A stretch of DNA of 64,000 bases from Corylus avellana (taxonomy: Eukaryota; Streptophyta; Magnoliopsida; Fagales; Betulaceae), in the NCBI RefSeq assembly GCF_901000735.1, contig NC_081545.1, forward strand, positions 27,929,513 to 27,993,512, written 5' to 3'. The notes beneath the pieces are model-generated. The model did no database searches. It was not told the origin of the DNA and saw only the letters and a list, made by a program, of their open reading frames with translations. Shown piece after piece: positions 35,448 through 42,507 of this stretch (position 1 is the first letter of the stretch; every line of letters starts with the position of its first letter). The position numbers were made by a program, and so were the translations under genes.

Positions 35448-36697
35448 CACAAACATTATATATATATATATACACACACACACTTCCATTTAACAACTTT
35501 CTTATTAAAGAAGAAGAAAAGATAACTTCATGGAGCTACAGACCCACGTGGTGGAGCCCAAACCCAGTGGAAAGATCAGTTACATGACAACACCATAAGC
35601 CATACACAGCAGCAGCGACCCAGATTAGTTTCAGTGAGGCTCATGGCAACAGCCCATAAGAGTTCCTGGTAGCACAAATAGTGAAGAAAAACGAATCTAA
35701 AACATATGGCTCTTAGTAGACTCCAGCAAGCATGTCTTTCTGAGCTGAAAAGATGCTTATCTTAGAACCACACAAGCAATTTCAGTGACTGATCCAAAAA
35801 TTAATACTTAACAATAAAATTCACCAAGCATTTTACCTTATCATAACAACCTTGTGCATAATGAAGATTAGCATCACCAACCATTTGTTCAATCTCAGGG
35901 CTGACTTTATTCTTTGATCCTTTCCGCCTACCTCTTTTCTTAAGCTGCACAAGGAACAGAATAAAAATAACATGCATCACACATTTCTTTTTCTTTTTCT
36001 CTGTTGGGGAGGTGGGAGGAGGAAATAGCAATAATTAGACAAGATATACAAATGACAACGATGTAAAAGAAGTTTTCCAGGACATCAGCAAATAACGTGA
36101 GGCAACAGTCTATTTACCCATCCAGTAATGTGAATTTCAAGCCTATTTTTTCAATGTGAGATTCACGAAACGTAGTTAACAGTTATCATTAGCACATTGC
36201 ACACCTTCCTTGATTTCCTTCGACCACCAATATTCATGGCTTCCATTATTTCATCAAAGCTTGCCCCAGCTATATCCTCTTGTCTGGCCTTCTTCGCAGG
36301 CCTTTCACTATTCAGAAGAAGTTGATATAATAAATCCAAATATCACTAATTCTAACCTCACACGAAAGCAATAAGAAATAAAACATAGAAACAAGAACTT
36401 TCCAGCAAAGAGATGGAGTTTATACCGCTGAAAATCGGCAAGTAATTTTCGCTTTTTTTCTGCCAGAGCTTCATACTCGAGGCGCTCGAATTGCTCATAA
36501 GGTTGGATACCAGAAGCAGCATTGTCTTCCACAAAATCCAAAGGGTTTATCCCTTCTTCAAACCTGAATGTATACTCACCTTCATCTTCTTCTTCTTCTC
36601 CTTCTTCTTCTCCTTCTCCTTCTCCTTCTTCTTCTTCTACTTCTACTTCTTGTTCTCGTTCATTCTCTTCCTCAACAATGCTGTCTTCAGTGTCCAT
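7679..36697 (-). CDS. GTF3C3: General transcription factor IIIC subunit, TPR protein (GTF3C3/TFIIIC102), C-terminus missing
   Basis: This is the TPR subunit of TFIIIC, which binds the A and B boxes of tRNA genes in the nucleus and recruits TFIIIB for RNA polymerase III. Sixteen coding exons can be placed by protein similarity, with consistent phase and GT/AG sites: 36697-36426, 36307-36205, 35944-35837, 34668-34487, 31774-31579, 28640-28383, 24509-24363, 20303-20225, 15304-15191, 15091-14922, 13628-13510, 10228-10105, 10005-9934, 9854-9728, 9534-9420 and 7869-7679. They total 2377 bases (about 792 codons) with no internal stop. The start is the first in-frame ATG after an upstream stop. The frame ends at [12 protein letters not shown], where plant homologues continue for roughly 100-150 residues; no such exon is seen at lower coordinates. 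Introns reach 4 kb and are full of transposons, yet every visible exon is intact. Confidence 0.9.
8500..9315 (-). mobile_element. decayed RTE-like LINE, RT fragment
   Basis: On the minus strand 9310-9085 reads [18 protein letters not shown] and KDLHMIFID, the start of the reverse transcriptase palm in plant RTE-type or related elements (MKLWERV and KDLHMVFIDLEKAYD). About 400 bp further on, 8700-8620 reads [22 protein letters not shown], containing the FADD catalytic motif. Stops and frameshifts separate the blocks, so it is long dead. It is a different clade from the L1-type pieces in neighbouring introns and lies in the intron between exons 15 and 16. Confidence 0.75.
10229..13509. other. 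TFIIIC intron 11 with LTR-like debris
   Basis: 10560-11560 contains GC-richer DNA unlike the rest of the intron, with an AT-rich LTR-like end ('gagaatgaaatattgaaatt', about 11037-11056) but no clear PBS or pol frame. 11640-11690 is a CT/CTT microsatellite. Two near-identical pieces around 'cccaaagacattgttctata' sit at about 12008 and 12053. About 13213-13310 has CTCAACTCAACTC repeats following GGCTTGTTTGGG, like a small Harbinger-type MITE. The open frames here show no family resemblance. Confidence 0.35.
14812..14901. repeat. (GT)n and (GA)n microsatellites
   Basis: A run of about 12 GT units is followed within 10 bp by imperfect GA/GAGACAGA repeats. It lies in the intron just upstream of exon 11 as transcribed, 20 bp past the end of exon 10 (14922). 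It is expected to be length-variable. Confidence 0.85.
16105..17228 (+). mobile_element. degenerate L1-type LINE 3' fragment
   Basis: It aligns by eye with the LINE at 5978-7630 from its ALLGKWL region onward: [14 protein letters not shown], then the zf-RVT block ([27 protein letters not shown] at 16739-16830). Several stops and shifts interrupt it. It ends with ATTCATCAAAAAAG, the family tail. It is 5'-truncated and antisense to the host gene. Confidence 0.8.
18687..19009. mobile_element. MITE with GGATTCGTTTGGG/CAAATACACCCT inverted ends
   Basis: The left end GGATTCGTTTGGGTTTGCAA pairs with the right end reading, in reverse complement, AGGGTGTATTTGGCATTGCG. The interior carries many copies of 'aaatcgca/tgcgattt'. 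A related copy with the same interior words and right end lies at 39600-39803. It is non-coding; a Harbinger-type origin is likely but unproven. Confidence 0.65.
19085..19160 (-). mobile_element. LINE 3' end, minus strand
   Basis: A T-run, AACATCTATTAAGAACGCGC and then GCGCAACCTATGTACATAAC match the reverse complement of the LINE 3' untranslated end (GTACTTGGGTTGCGCC...TTATCAAAAAA). It is a short, severely 5'-truncated copy. Confidence 0.6.
19256..19557 (+). mobile_element. truncated L1-type LINE 3' end
   Basis: It starts in the conserved [20 protein letters not shown] block, the last coding part of ORF2, and runs through 'tgtgtacttgggttgcgccc' to the tail ACTTATCAAAAAAAAAA. Few lesions are seen in this short stretch. 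Confidence 0.8.
20225..34668 (-). CDS. GTF3C3: TFIIIC subunit exons 4-8: N-terminal TPR array
   Basis: Exon 4 holds a clear TPR pair ([18 protein letters not shown], then [15 protein letters not shown]). Exon 5 holds another ([20 protein letters not shown]). Exon 6 (258 bp) reads [19 protein letters not shown] and so on. Exon 7 (147 bp) ends [16 protein letters not shown]. Exon 8 (79 bp) reads [18 protein letters not shown]. The W/LG/Y/A/P spacing of TPR helices is visible in each. The exons are spread over 14 kb, with introns carrying LINE, LTR and GC-rich insertions. Confidence 0.88.
20393..21347 (+). mobile_element. L1-type LINE 3' fragment with zf-RVT
   Basis: It begins at [16 protein letters not shown] and continues to [20 protein letters not shown], the zf-RVT block ([19 protein letters not shown], then [12 protein letters not shown]) and [20 protein letters not shown]. 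It ends ATTTATCAAAAAAAG. Isolated stops (for example TGA near 20577 and TAG near 20952) break the frame. It lies 90 bp from exon 8 of the TFIIIC gene, antisense. Confidence 0.85.
22080..22400 (+). mobile_element. LTR end with PBS-like site, split by a LINE
   Basis: 'tttctccaaatctttcatct' and the following Arg/Ser-poor LTR-like DNA match the LTR/PBS stretch at about 30535-30605. After the inserted LINE piece the sequence resumes with 'tgtatcagagggagg', a degraded primer-binding site like the TGGTATCAAAGCAG at about 30569. It is a relic of a copia-type element. Confidence 0.55.
22201..22336 (-). mobile_element. LINE 3' end inserted in the LTR, 16-bp target duplication
   Basis: It starts with a T-run and AAATAACTCATTTCATTGAT, the reverse complement of a LINE tail. 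A direct 16-bp duplication TCTTTCTTTTTCAACT flanks it at 22185-22200 and 22337-22352. That is a clean signature of target-primed insertion of a very short LINE copy. Confidence 0.85.
23105..23650 (+). mobile_element. degenerate LINE 3' fragment
   Basis: Fragments of the zf-RVT and tail blocks are readable ('cggcataccattgtggttga', 'tgtttgtgtaagaagagtgg', 'gtgtacttgggtgtaccctt') and it ends ATTACTTACCCAAAAAAG. An internal near-duplication ('gatgtagtgtatttggagag' at about 23400 and 'gatgtagactgtagtgtatttggagag' just before) is visible. Heavily decayed. Confidence 0.65.
24510..28382. other. TFIIIC intron 6, no gene seen
   Basis: A 3.9-kb AT-rich intron. 26450-26660 holds repeated 'ctcgagcgac/tgctcaagcg' words like those at 2110-2205, suggesting related retroelement debris. 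I see no intact element, terminal repeat pair or RNA gene. Confidence 0.4.
28954..29056 (-). mobile_element. very short LINE 3' end with 15-bp target duplication
   Basis: A T-run followed by GATAAGTAATG and 'gcgcagaggggcacaaccct' is the reverse complement of the LINE 3' end. AAATTAAGAAAATAA flanks it directly at 28939-28953 and 29057-29071. Only about 100 bp were inserted. Confidence 0.85.
29140..29600. repeat. GC-rich CCACCCC/GGGGTGG block
   Basis: It is rich in CTCCACCCC and its complement, within otherwise AT-rich intron. ORFs on both strands here (for example 29204-29620 plus and 29233-29568 minus) mirror each other and have no family resemblance; they come from the palindromic composition. 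It is similar in style to 37970-38130 and 38510-38870. Confidence 0.55.
30385..30640 (+). mobile_element. LTR end plus PBS of a second copia-type element
   Basis: An LTR-like stretch ends at 'tctttctctttcaac' and is followed by TGGTATCAAAGCAG, a tRNA-Met-type primer-binding site, in plus orientation. This is opposite to the surrounding minus-strand element. The same LTR/PBS stretch recurs at 22080-22400. Confidence 0.55.
30808..31190 (+). repeat. LTR-like segment with about 55-bp internal repeats
   Basis: It starts TGTTGAAGCACATTCC and ends near AATCACAACA. The block 'ctctagagatagttatccaatg' recurs four times with variation (about 30860-31000), so the segment contains an imperfect tandem repeat. 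A TATATATA box-like run occurs at about 31043. It is probably a solo LTR of another element, but the ends are uncertain. Confidence 0.45.
32470..34120 (-). mobile_element. LINE 5' part: ORF region and endonuclease domain
   Basis: Minus strand 33200-32780 reads [20 protein letters not shown], then [15 protein letters not shown] and [28 protein letters not shown], then [13 protein letters not shown]: the apurinic endonuclease domain of L1-type ORF2, with the GDFN and SDH motifs visible. 32760-32480 continues into the region before the RT. Upstream (33750-33379) is an open stretch that may be the ORF preceding the domain. It stops before the RT, so this copy lacks its 3' half, unlike the usual 5' truncation. 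Confidence 0.75.
34669..35836. other. TFIIIC intron 3 with microsatellites
   Basis: Non-coding. An (ACATAT)n/(TA)n/(CA)n run at about 35410-35485 is the only structured feature; the rest shows no gene. Confidence 0.5.
35837..36697 (-). CDS. GTF3C3: TFIIIC subunit exons 1-3: acidic N-terminus and basic linker
   Basis: Exon 1 encodes a strongly acidic start ([12 protein letters not shown], then a Glu/Gly-Glu run of about 30 residues), encoded by GAA/GAG/GGA triplets at about 36575-36665. It is followed by [16 protein letters not shown] and a coiled, basic stretch ([12 protein letters not shown]). Exon 2 continues with [13 protein letters not shown] and a basic end (GGRRKSRK). Exon 3 starts [12 protein letters not shown] and leads into the first TPR. 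An acidic N-terminus before the TPR arrays is usual for this family. The triplet run is a likely site of length variation. Confidence 0.85.
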
Positions 36698-37201
36698 AGT
36701 AAGAAAACAGTCCAAAGCCTCTTCAACTTCACGAATTCCATTAAATAATTAATAAAATGACTAACAAAATCCAAACAAAGGAAGATAGATACCAAAAACT
36801 TAGCAATCTCCACCAACCACATTTAGAGTCAACATAAACAAGTCCGGTAATAAAATTAAAATAAAAAATAAAAAAGGAAGCAAACAAAGCAACAAGGCCA
36901 CGTACGGCACAGGACGCAATGCCGTTCCAACATGATTGTATAAGATTATACTTTGAATTTTCCTTCTTTTTCTCAGCAACCAAACAGAATTAGATTACTA
37001 GGAGAGTTGCTCTATGCAACTCTCATAATCTGAATTAGATAATCAATGGAAAAGGGAAAAACAAATAAAGACGACGGAAAGAGCTTCGTGCGGGAAGTCT
37101 GGAAGTACCAGGACTTTGATGTTAAATTTCTTTTGTTTTTCCTGCCTTGTCTCAGCAGCCAAACAACTCTTCAAAATTCTTGTTGCTTTTTGACTGCGAG
37201 A
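36698..37201. promoter_or_regulatory. probable 5' region of the TFIIIC gene, possibly bidirectional
   Basis: It lies upstream of the TFIIIC start codon (minus) and just upstream of a small plus-strand ORF (37202). No strong TATA box is obvious at a convincing position on either strand. The role is inferred only from position. Confidence 0.3.
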
Positions 37202-37306
37202 ATGGGGAAAGAAGAAACCACAACAGCAGAAAAGAAAAGAAAACACCTGGCACCGTTTGATGACGAAGACGAAGACGACGCCGACTACGATACGACCACC
37301 GTCTGA
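37202..37306 (+). CDS. small charged ORF, uncertain gene or exon remnant
   Basis: ATG to TGA gives 34 residues: MGKEETTTAEKKRKHLAPF followed by an Asp/Glu run and DTTTV. A basic patch before an acidic run resembles the N-terminus of nucleolar proteins. In Arabidopsis the gene beside this TFIIIC subunit (At1g17680/At1g17690, from memory) encodes a nucleolar factor, so this could be a leftover first exon of a divergent neighbour. No further exon follows before the transposons at 37600. It could equally be chance or 5' UTR sequence. Confidence 0.3.
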   Translation: MGKEETTTAEKKRKHLAPFDDEDEDDADYDTTTV

Positions 37307-37606
37307 AAGTACCAACGAGAAATTAGTATATATACACTACCTCAGGGAGGGGCTCCCCTCCCATTCACGATCCACCAATTTCCTTCCGTTTCGATTGGAA
37401 TTAAGGACACGTGTTTAAAAATAAATCCAATTTGGACTATAAAAATTTTAATTTTAAAAAAATTAAAAAATTAATTAAATCTTACCATTTAAAAAAGGGA
37501 AATACTAAACCGTTTAAACGTCCTAAATTTTCTTCTCAAAGTTGGTTCTCAGCTAATATGTCACAATTCCATGAGTTAGTGACACACTTTCTAAAATAAT
37601 GATTAC

Positions 37607-37756
37607 GAAAAATGCTAGGTGTTCCTCTAGTGTTCTCCTAGTGTCCTCCCAATTATAACGTGGCTTTTAAAATCACCAATAGATTTAAAATCAATAATGA
37701 TAATCTCAAATTCAACAATAATCAGAAAAACATTAGAAGAACACTTAACATTTTCC
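37607..37756. mobile_element. short MITE, about 150 bp
   Basis: The left end GAAAAATGCTAGGTGTTC pairs with the right end, which reads GGAAAATGTTAAGTGTTC in reverse complement. The interior is AT-rich and non-coding. Its family is not assigned. Confidence 0.6.
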
Positions 37757-37799
37757 TAATATTACAAACACTTTTTTACAAAACTTAGAGAATAACTTA

Positions 37800-38290
37800 T
37801 ATAGGAAGGTTGCACAAAATGCCACTTTTGTGTCCACCAATCAATGTATGACACATCATCAAAAAACATGAAAAAAAAAAAAAAAAAAAACCAAAACACC
37901 TGATTATTTACCAAATATTAGAAATAAAACTTAAAAAACTAATTAAATTTTAAAAAAATAAAATAAAATAAGGGGTGGCTTGCTGGCCACCCCCTCCCCC
38001 TAGGGGTCGGCCACCCCTAGAAGAGGCTCCTCCTCACTTGGCTTTTTAATTTTGTTTGGCCATCCCCAGACCTGGGGAGGCTGCACCGACCACTCCTATG
38101 GGAGCCTCCTCCTTGCCTGGCTTTTTAATTTTGTTTAGAAAAAAAAAAAAAATTTATTTTTTAACTTAAATTTGGTATAATCTGGTGTAGTTGAATGTTT
38201 TTCATAAATGTAAGTTTGGGATGATAGGCTAATGTGTCACCTTCAGGTTAGTTGCACAAAAGCCATCGTTTATGCACAACCTCACCTAAG
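37800..38290. mobile_element. non-autonomous element with GGGGTGG interior
   Basis: Related inverted edges ('aggttgcacaaaatgccac' at about 37808 and, reversed, 'gatggcttttgtgcaactaa' at about 38265) bound an AT-rich stretch. The stretch contains a GC-rich core (37973-38125) of GGGGTGGC/GGCCACCCC type words. The ends are imperfect and no target duplication was found. Confidence 0.45.
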
Positions 38291-38352
38291 AGGCTCTCAA
38301 GAACTTAACCAAATCTTCTAGGGAATAACTTCACTTCGGTCGTGGCAAACAA

Positions 38353-38998
38353 GGTGGGTTTTTTGCCCTCCAATAGCTGAATGCCAAATCAGCTTGGAGC
38401 AACAAAATAAAATGAGAACACATGTACCTGATTTTTCTCCCCTCACAGCCCGAGCCACCTTGCCTCCGCCAAAACCGCCGCCACCTCTCTCCCTTTATCT
38501 CTTCGTCAGCCACATAGGGTGGCGCGGGCCATCCCAAACTGTTGTTGGGGTGGCCGGCGTGCCACCCCAACAAGATCTGGGGTGGCCGCGGCAACCCCCG
38601 CCACCACGGGGAGCGGCTCGCGGGCCACCCCAAGGCCTATGGGGTGGCTCGCAGCCACTCCAAATCTTGCTGGGGGTGGCTCGTGCGCCACCCCCGAGGC
38701 TTAGGGGTGGCTACGCGCCACCCCCAGATTTGTCTGGGGTGGCGCGCGGCCACCCCAGCCACCCCTAGCCTGATCTGGGGTGGCCGTACGGCCACCCCAA
38801 ATGGCCTAGGGGTGGCCGACGCGGCCACCCCGTGGCTTGGGGATGGCCGCGCCAGCCACCCCAGATGGGGATGGTGGTCCTCCTTGTGGCTGCCCTTATT
38901 TTGTTCTTTGTTTTGGTGTTTTGTTCTTATTTTAAGTTTTTACATTTTTCTTAAAATGCTGATGTGTCATGTGGTGATTGGTGGGCAAAAAACCCATG
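38353..38998. mobile_element. foldback-like element with GGGGTGGC/GCCACCCC array
   Basis: The edges are inverted repeats of about 40 bp: left GGTGGGTTTTTTGCCCTCCA, right (reverse complement) ATGGGTTTTTTGCCCACCAA, both continuing to ...ATCAGC. The core (about 38510-38870) is a dense array of GGGGTGGC and GCCACCCC in alternating orientation, many as closed palindromes. ORFs across it on both strands (for example 38542-39117) are repetitive His/Pro/Gly/Trp-rich translations of the array, not genes. Confidence 0.7.
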
Positions 38999-38999
38999 T

Positions 39000-40319
39000 T
39001 TTCTGCCCCAACCGTATAGCAGCTGCTCTCAATCTTCTATTTCTTTTTGCCGAAGCCTCTTCTATCCGGTCATCTGTAAAACACCACTTTTACACATCAC
39101 CTAAACACAACAAATAGAATAGAAGCGAAAGCAGCCAATACATCAACAAATTCTGCAAAAATTGGGAACACTCACCGGAAGAAGACATTCACTTATGCAA
39201 ACGGAGAAGGAAATGCCTTTGAAGTTGTGCTAAAAGGATTTCTTGGTAGTTCTAATGTTATTGTAGCTGTGGAAGGAGTAGCAACTCGAAAGGAGCTCGC
39301 AGAAAAGGCACAGTAATCATACAAACCACATAAAATAACACCAAACAGTAGAAAGTTTTACAAAAGCAAAGGAATTATATGGAGAGAAAAAAAAATATTA
39401 AGGTGAGATTATTACATGGTAGAGGGGCAGAGAGATGAACAACAACGACATACACTGCTACAGGGTGGAGAAAGGATGAACGAGACAGAAAGGATGAAGA
39501 AAAAAAAAAAGAGAAAATAAGGGTTTTAATATATTTTAGGTGGCTATTCTTAGTATTTTTTTTATTCCCGTTCAAAAAAAAAAGTAACTATTGCGCCAAA
39601 TATCTTTTTAATAGAAATCGTGATTTTGTTTTAAATTCGCACTTTTTCAAATAAGCACACTCTAATCAGCTTATGGAAATCGCAGATTTTTTTTGCGATT
39701 TTAAAATTTGCGTTTTTAAAATCCCAATCCCAAACACTCTAAAATTGCGATTTGGTTTAAAATCGCAGATTATTTTTTAAAAAATGCACTCCCAAACACA
39801 CCCTATGCAGATAAAGAATGTAGATGTGAGGAAAAAGAGGTAAAGGAAGAAGAAGGATAAAGTTGGGATTTTTTTCAGACGTGAGGAAGAAGTGGGTTTT
39901 GGGTGGGAATTTCTTGGTATCCAGGTTTTGGGAGGGAAGTGGGTTTTAGTCACGTGGCTTATTTTGGACCTTCAAATAAAATGGAAGGCCAAGATCATTT
40001 AATTTCAGATCCTAGAATTCCCGGAATCCAGATCCCTCTTTTTAGCCTCTAGTAAATCAATCATACCTAACTTCATTAACGGAATTTAAAGATGAGTCTA
40101 TCCCATTTTAAACATTCTTAAATTAAGGTTAGGTTCGATTAATTTACCAGTAGTGATGCACCCAAAAAAGTAGTCATTGATTTTTTTTTTTTTTTTTTTT
40201 AAGCACGCTTCCTTTTCTTCAATTGAAATGGAAGGAAATTGGTGGATCGTGAAAACTGAAAAGTAATTTTATCTATTTAATTAAGTCTTATATGACTATT
40301 ATACAACTAAATGATATTG
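39000..40319. other. intergenic stretch with a MITE
   Basis: No gene is recognised. 39600-39803 contains a degraded copy of the MITE family at 18687-19009 ('aaatcgcagatt' words, right end CCAAACACACCCT). 40173-40201 is a T-run. Confidence 0.5.
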
Positions 40320-40328
40320 TAAAAATTA
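40320..40328. repeat. MULE target duplication, left copy
   Basis: TAAAAATTA, identical to 47066-47074. Nine bp is the diagnostic Mutator target length. Confidence 0.9.
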
Positions 40329-41345
40329 GGGTTAAATACCTTTTAGCTCCCTGTGGTTTAGCTACTTTATTTTTTGCTCCCTTGGTTTTAAATCGTATCA
40401 CAAATGGTACCTGAGTTATGGACAAAAACTGAAATAGTACTTCCGTTAGTCTGCCGTTAAAAAAATTAACAGAAAATCACGTCACTGCCAAATAGACACG
40501 TCTGACTGGACAAAATAATTGCCACGTAATAAAAAACAAAATAATTGTCCAACTTATTTCCTACATGTCAATTTTTTTATTATTAAAAAAAAAAAATGGA
40601 AATCTAATACACTGGTTTTCCCCAAATGCAAGACCCATTCAGAATTTCTCTCCCGCTGCTCTCCATCCCTCGCTCACCCTCTCTCACTCACTCCGGCAAC
40701 GTCTCCGGCCACCAGCGAAGCTCTCCCTCCCTCCCTCGCTCCTGTATCTATCACTCCAGCACAAGGTTTCGACCACTCTCTCTTGCCGCTGCTTTTCCTC
40801 CACCGGCGAAGCTCTCCAAATTCTGCTTTTCCTTCCTGTGAGTCGGTTTTTTGTTATTTCTGCTTTCTTTGGATGATACATTGACTGCCCTTTTGGAATT
40901 TTTGGTGTTTGAATGGGTTTTGCCATTTTGGATGTGGGATTGATTGCTTTGGGTGTGTCATTGTAAGATTTTGTTATGATCGATTTCTCTTTTATTGATT
41001 TTTCATTTTTTGTTTTTTCTATACTTTTGGTGGGTGTTGTGGAAGTGGAAGAAATTTTTCTTTGGTTTAGATGGTGTTTGGATGCAAAAAAAAAAAAAAA
41101 AAAAAAAGTTGATTCTTTGTGTTTATGTTTTTGCATTCTATATGTTTGATGAAATTTCCATGAGAAATTAGCTTATCAATTTTCAGGTGCAATTTACTAT
41201 AATTTTGCATTATCATTTGCAACCCAAGGATTCGTAGCAAGGATTTGAAAGATACGATGCTGCCACCCAGAGATCAAATCACATACAAATTAAATAAGCC
41301 TTGCAAGGAAAGATCCATTACTAAGAAGGAAATCATCTTAGCAAA

Positions 41346-41496
41346 GGACTGTGACACAAACAAGGAAGGCAACTCACACTCTGCAAGAAAATTAGACTAG
41401 AATTTTGTGTCTGTAAAATAGGACTGTGACACAAACAAGGAAGGCAACTCACACTCTGTAAGAAAATTAGACTAGAACTTTGTGTCTGTAAAATCT
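41346..41496. repeat. 75-bp tandem duplication inside the MULE
   Basis: 'ggactgtgacacaaacaagg' and the following 55 bases occur twice in direct succession with only three or so differences. It lies between the transposase 3' end and the left TIR. Confidence 0.85.
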
Positions 41497-42507
41497 GTAA
41501 TTGACAGCACATTACTTGTAGACATTTAACGTCTCCTTCATGTATATATATCATGTACTCCTTTGTGAATAAGATACAATAATCTTTTGTTGTTTTCATG
41601 GTTTTTGGTGTTGTTTGTTATTTGTGTTGCACTTACTAAATGACCATTGTATAATTATGTACTTTGACATATGTAATGGAATTATATACTAAAAACCACG
41701 CAAAGAATTATCTCTATTGGGTCACTTGTTTATAGCCATTTAGAACACTTCCATCACAATGATGCTTGCAACTGCTAGCGAGCCCGCATATGACAACTAC
41801 AAAAGATTATATAGATTTAAGATACAATTGCCAAAAGACAACCGCATAAGTCAGCAAACTAGAAATAATTTTGAAAAGAAACACCTTCAAACAAAGAAAG
41901 ACAAAGAACACCACTAAATACTGAGGAATTTTCTGAAGTCGAAGAGTGACTTTTGTCCCACCAACTTATGTAAGGTTAATAGCATGCCTTGCTAAGGGTT
42001 GCATTTTTGTCCCACCAACTTTCTCATTCTGACAGCAAAAGGCATTTGTAATTATACATTACTTAACTACATAAAATACATTACTTTACTGCCTCAAACA
42101 ACCCTTTAGAGTTGCTCATTACCCAAAAACTAAAATCATAAGCAACACATATACATCATGTAATTGTAGACATCATGTAATTGAAGACAAACTAAGTAAT
42201 TATAACATTAATCCAAAAATTACATCTAAAAGTAATAGTAAAAGTATCATTGCAACAGTAAACCCTTACATCCATAATGATCCAAAAAATTCAACATTGT
42301 TTGTTTCTAAGTCCCTTTTAAACATTCCAAAATATGATTTAGGATGACTTTTGGATGGTTTTCATAACCCTACGGAGTTGCACTATATTACCCTAAACGT
42401 GATCCTGTTCCTCCAACCTGCAACACAGAAGAAGAATACCACTAATTTCATTCACATTCATCCTCAAAACATAAAAACTACACGAAAAAAAAAAAAAAAA
42501 AATACAA

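Noticed and set aside
38394..39117. Long open frames on both strands in the GC-rich block
   Set aside because: They are translations of the GGGGTGGC palindrome array, repetitive and mirrored on both strands, with no family resemblance.
40519..40884. ORFs in the left MULE TIR (and 46520-46849 in the right)
   Set aside because: The same sequence occurs inverted in both TIRs; the Ser/Pro-rich frames have no domain and differ by frameshifts.
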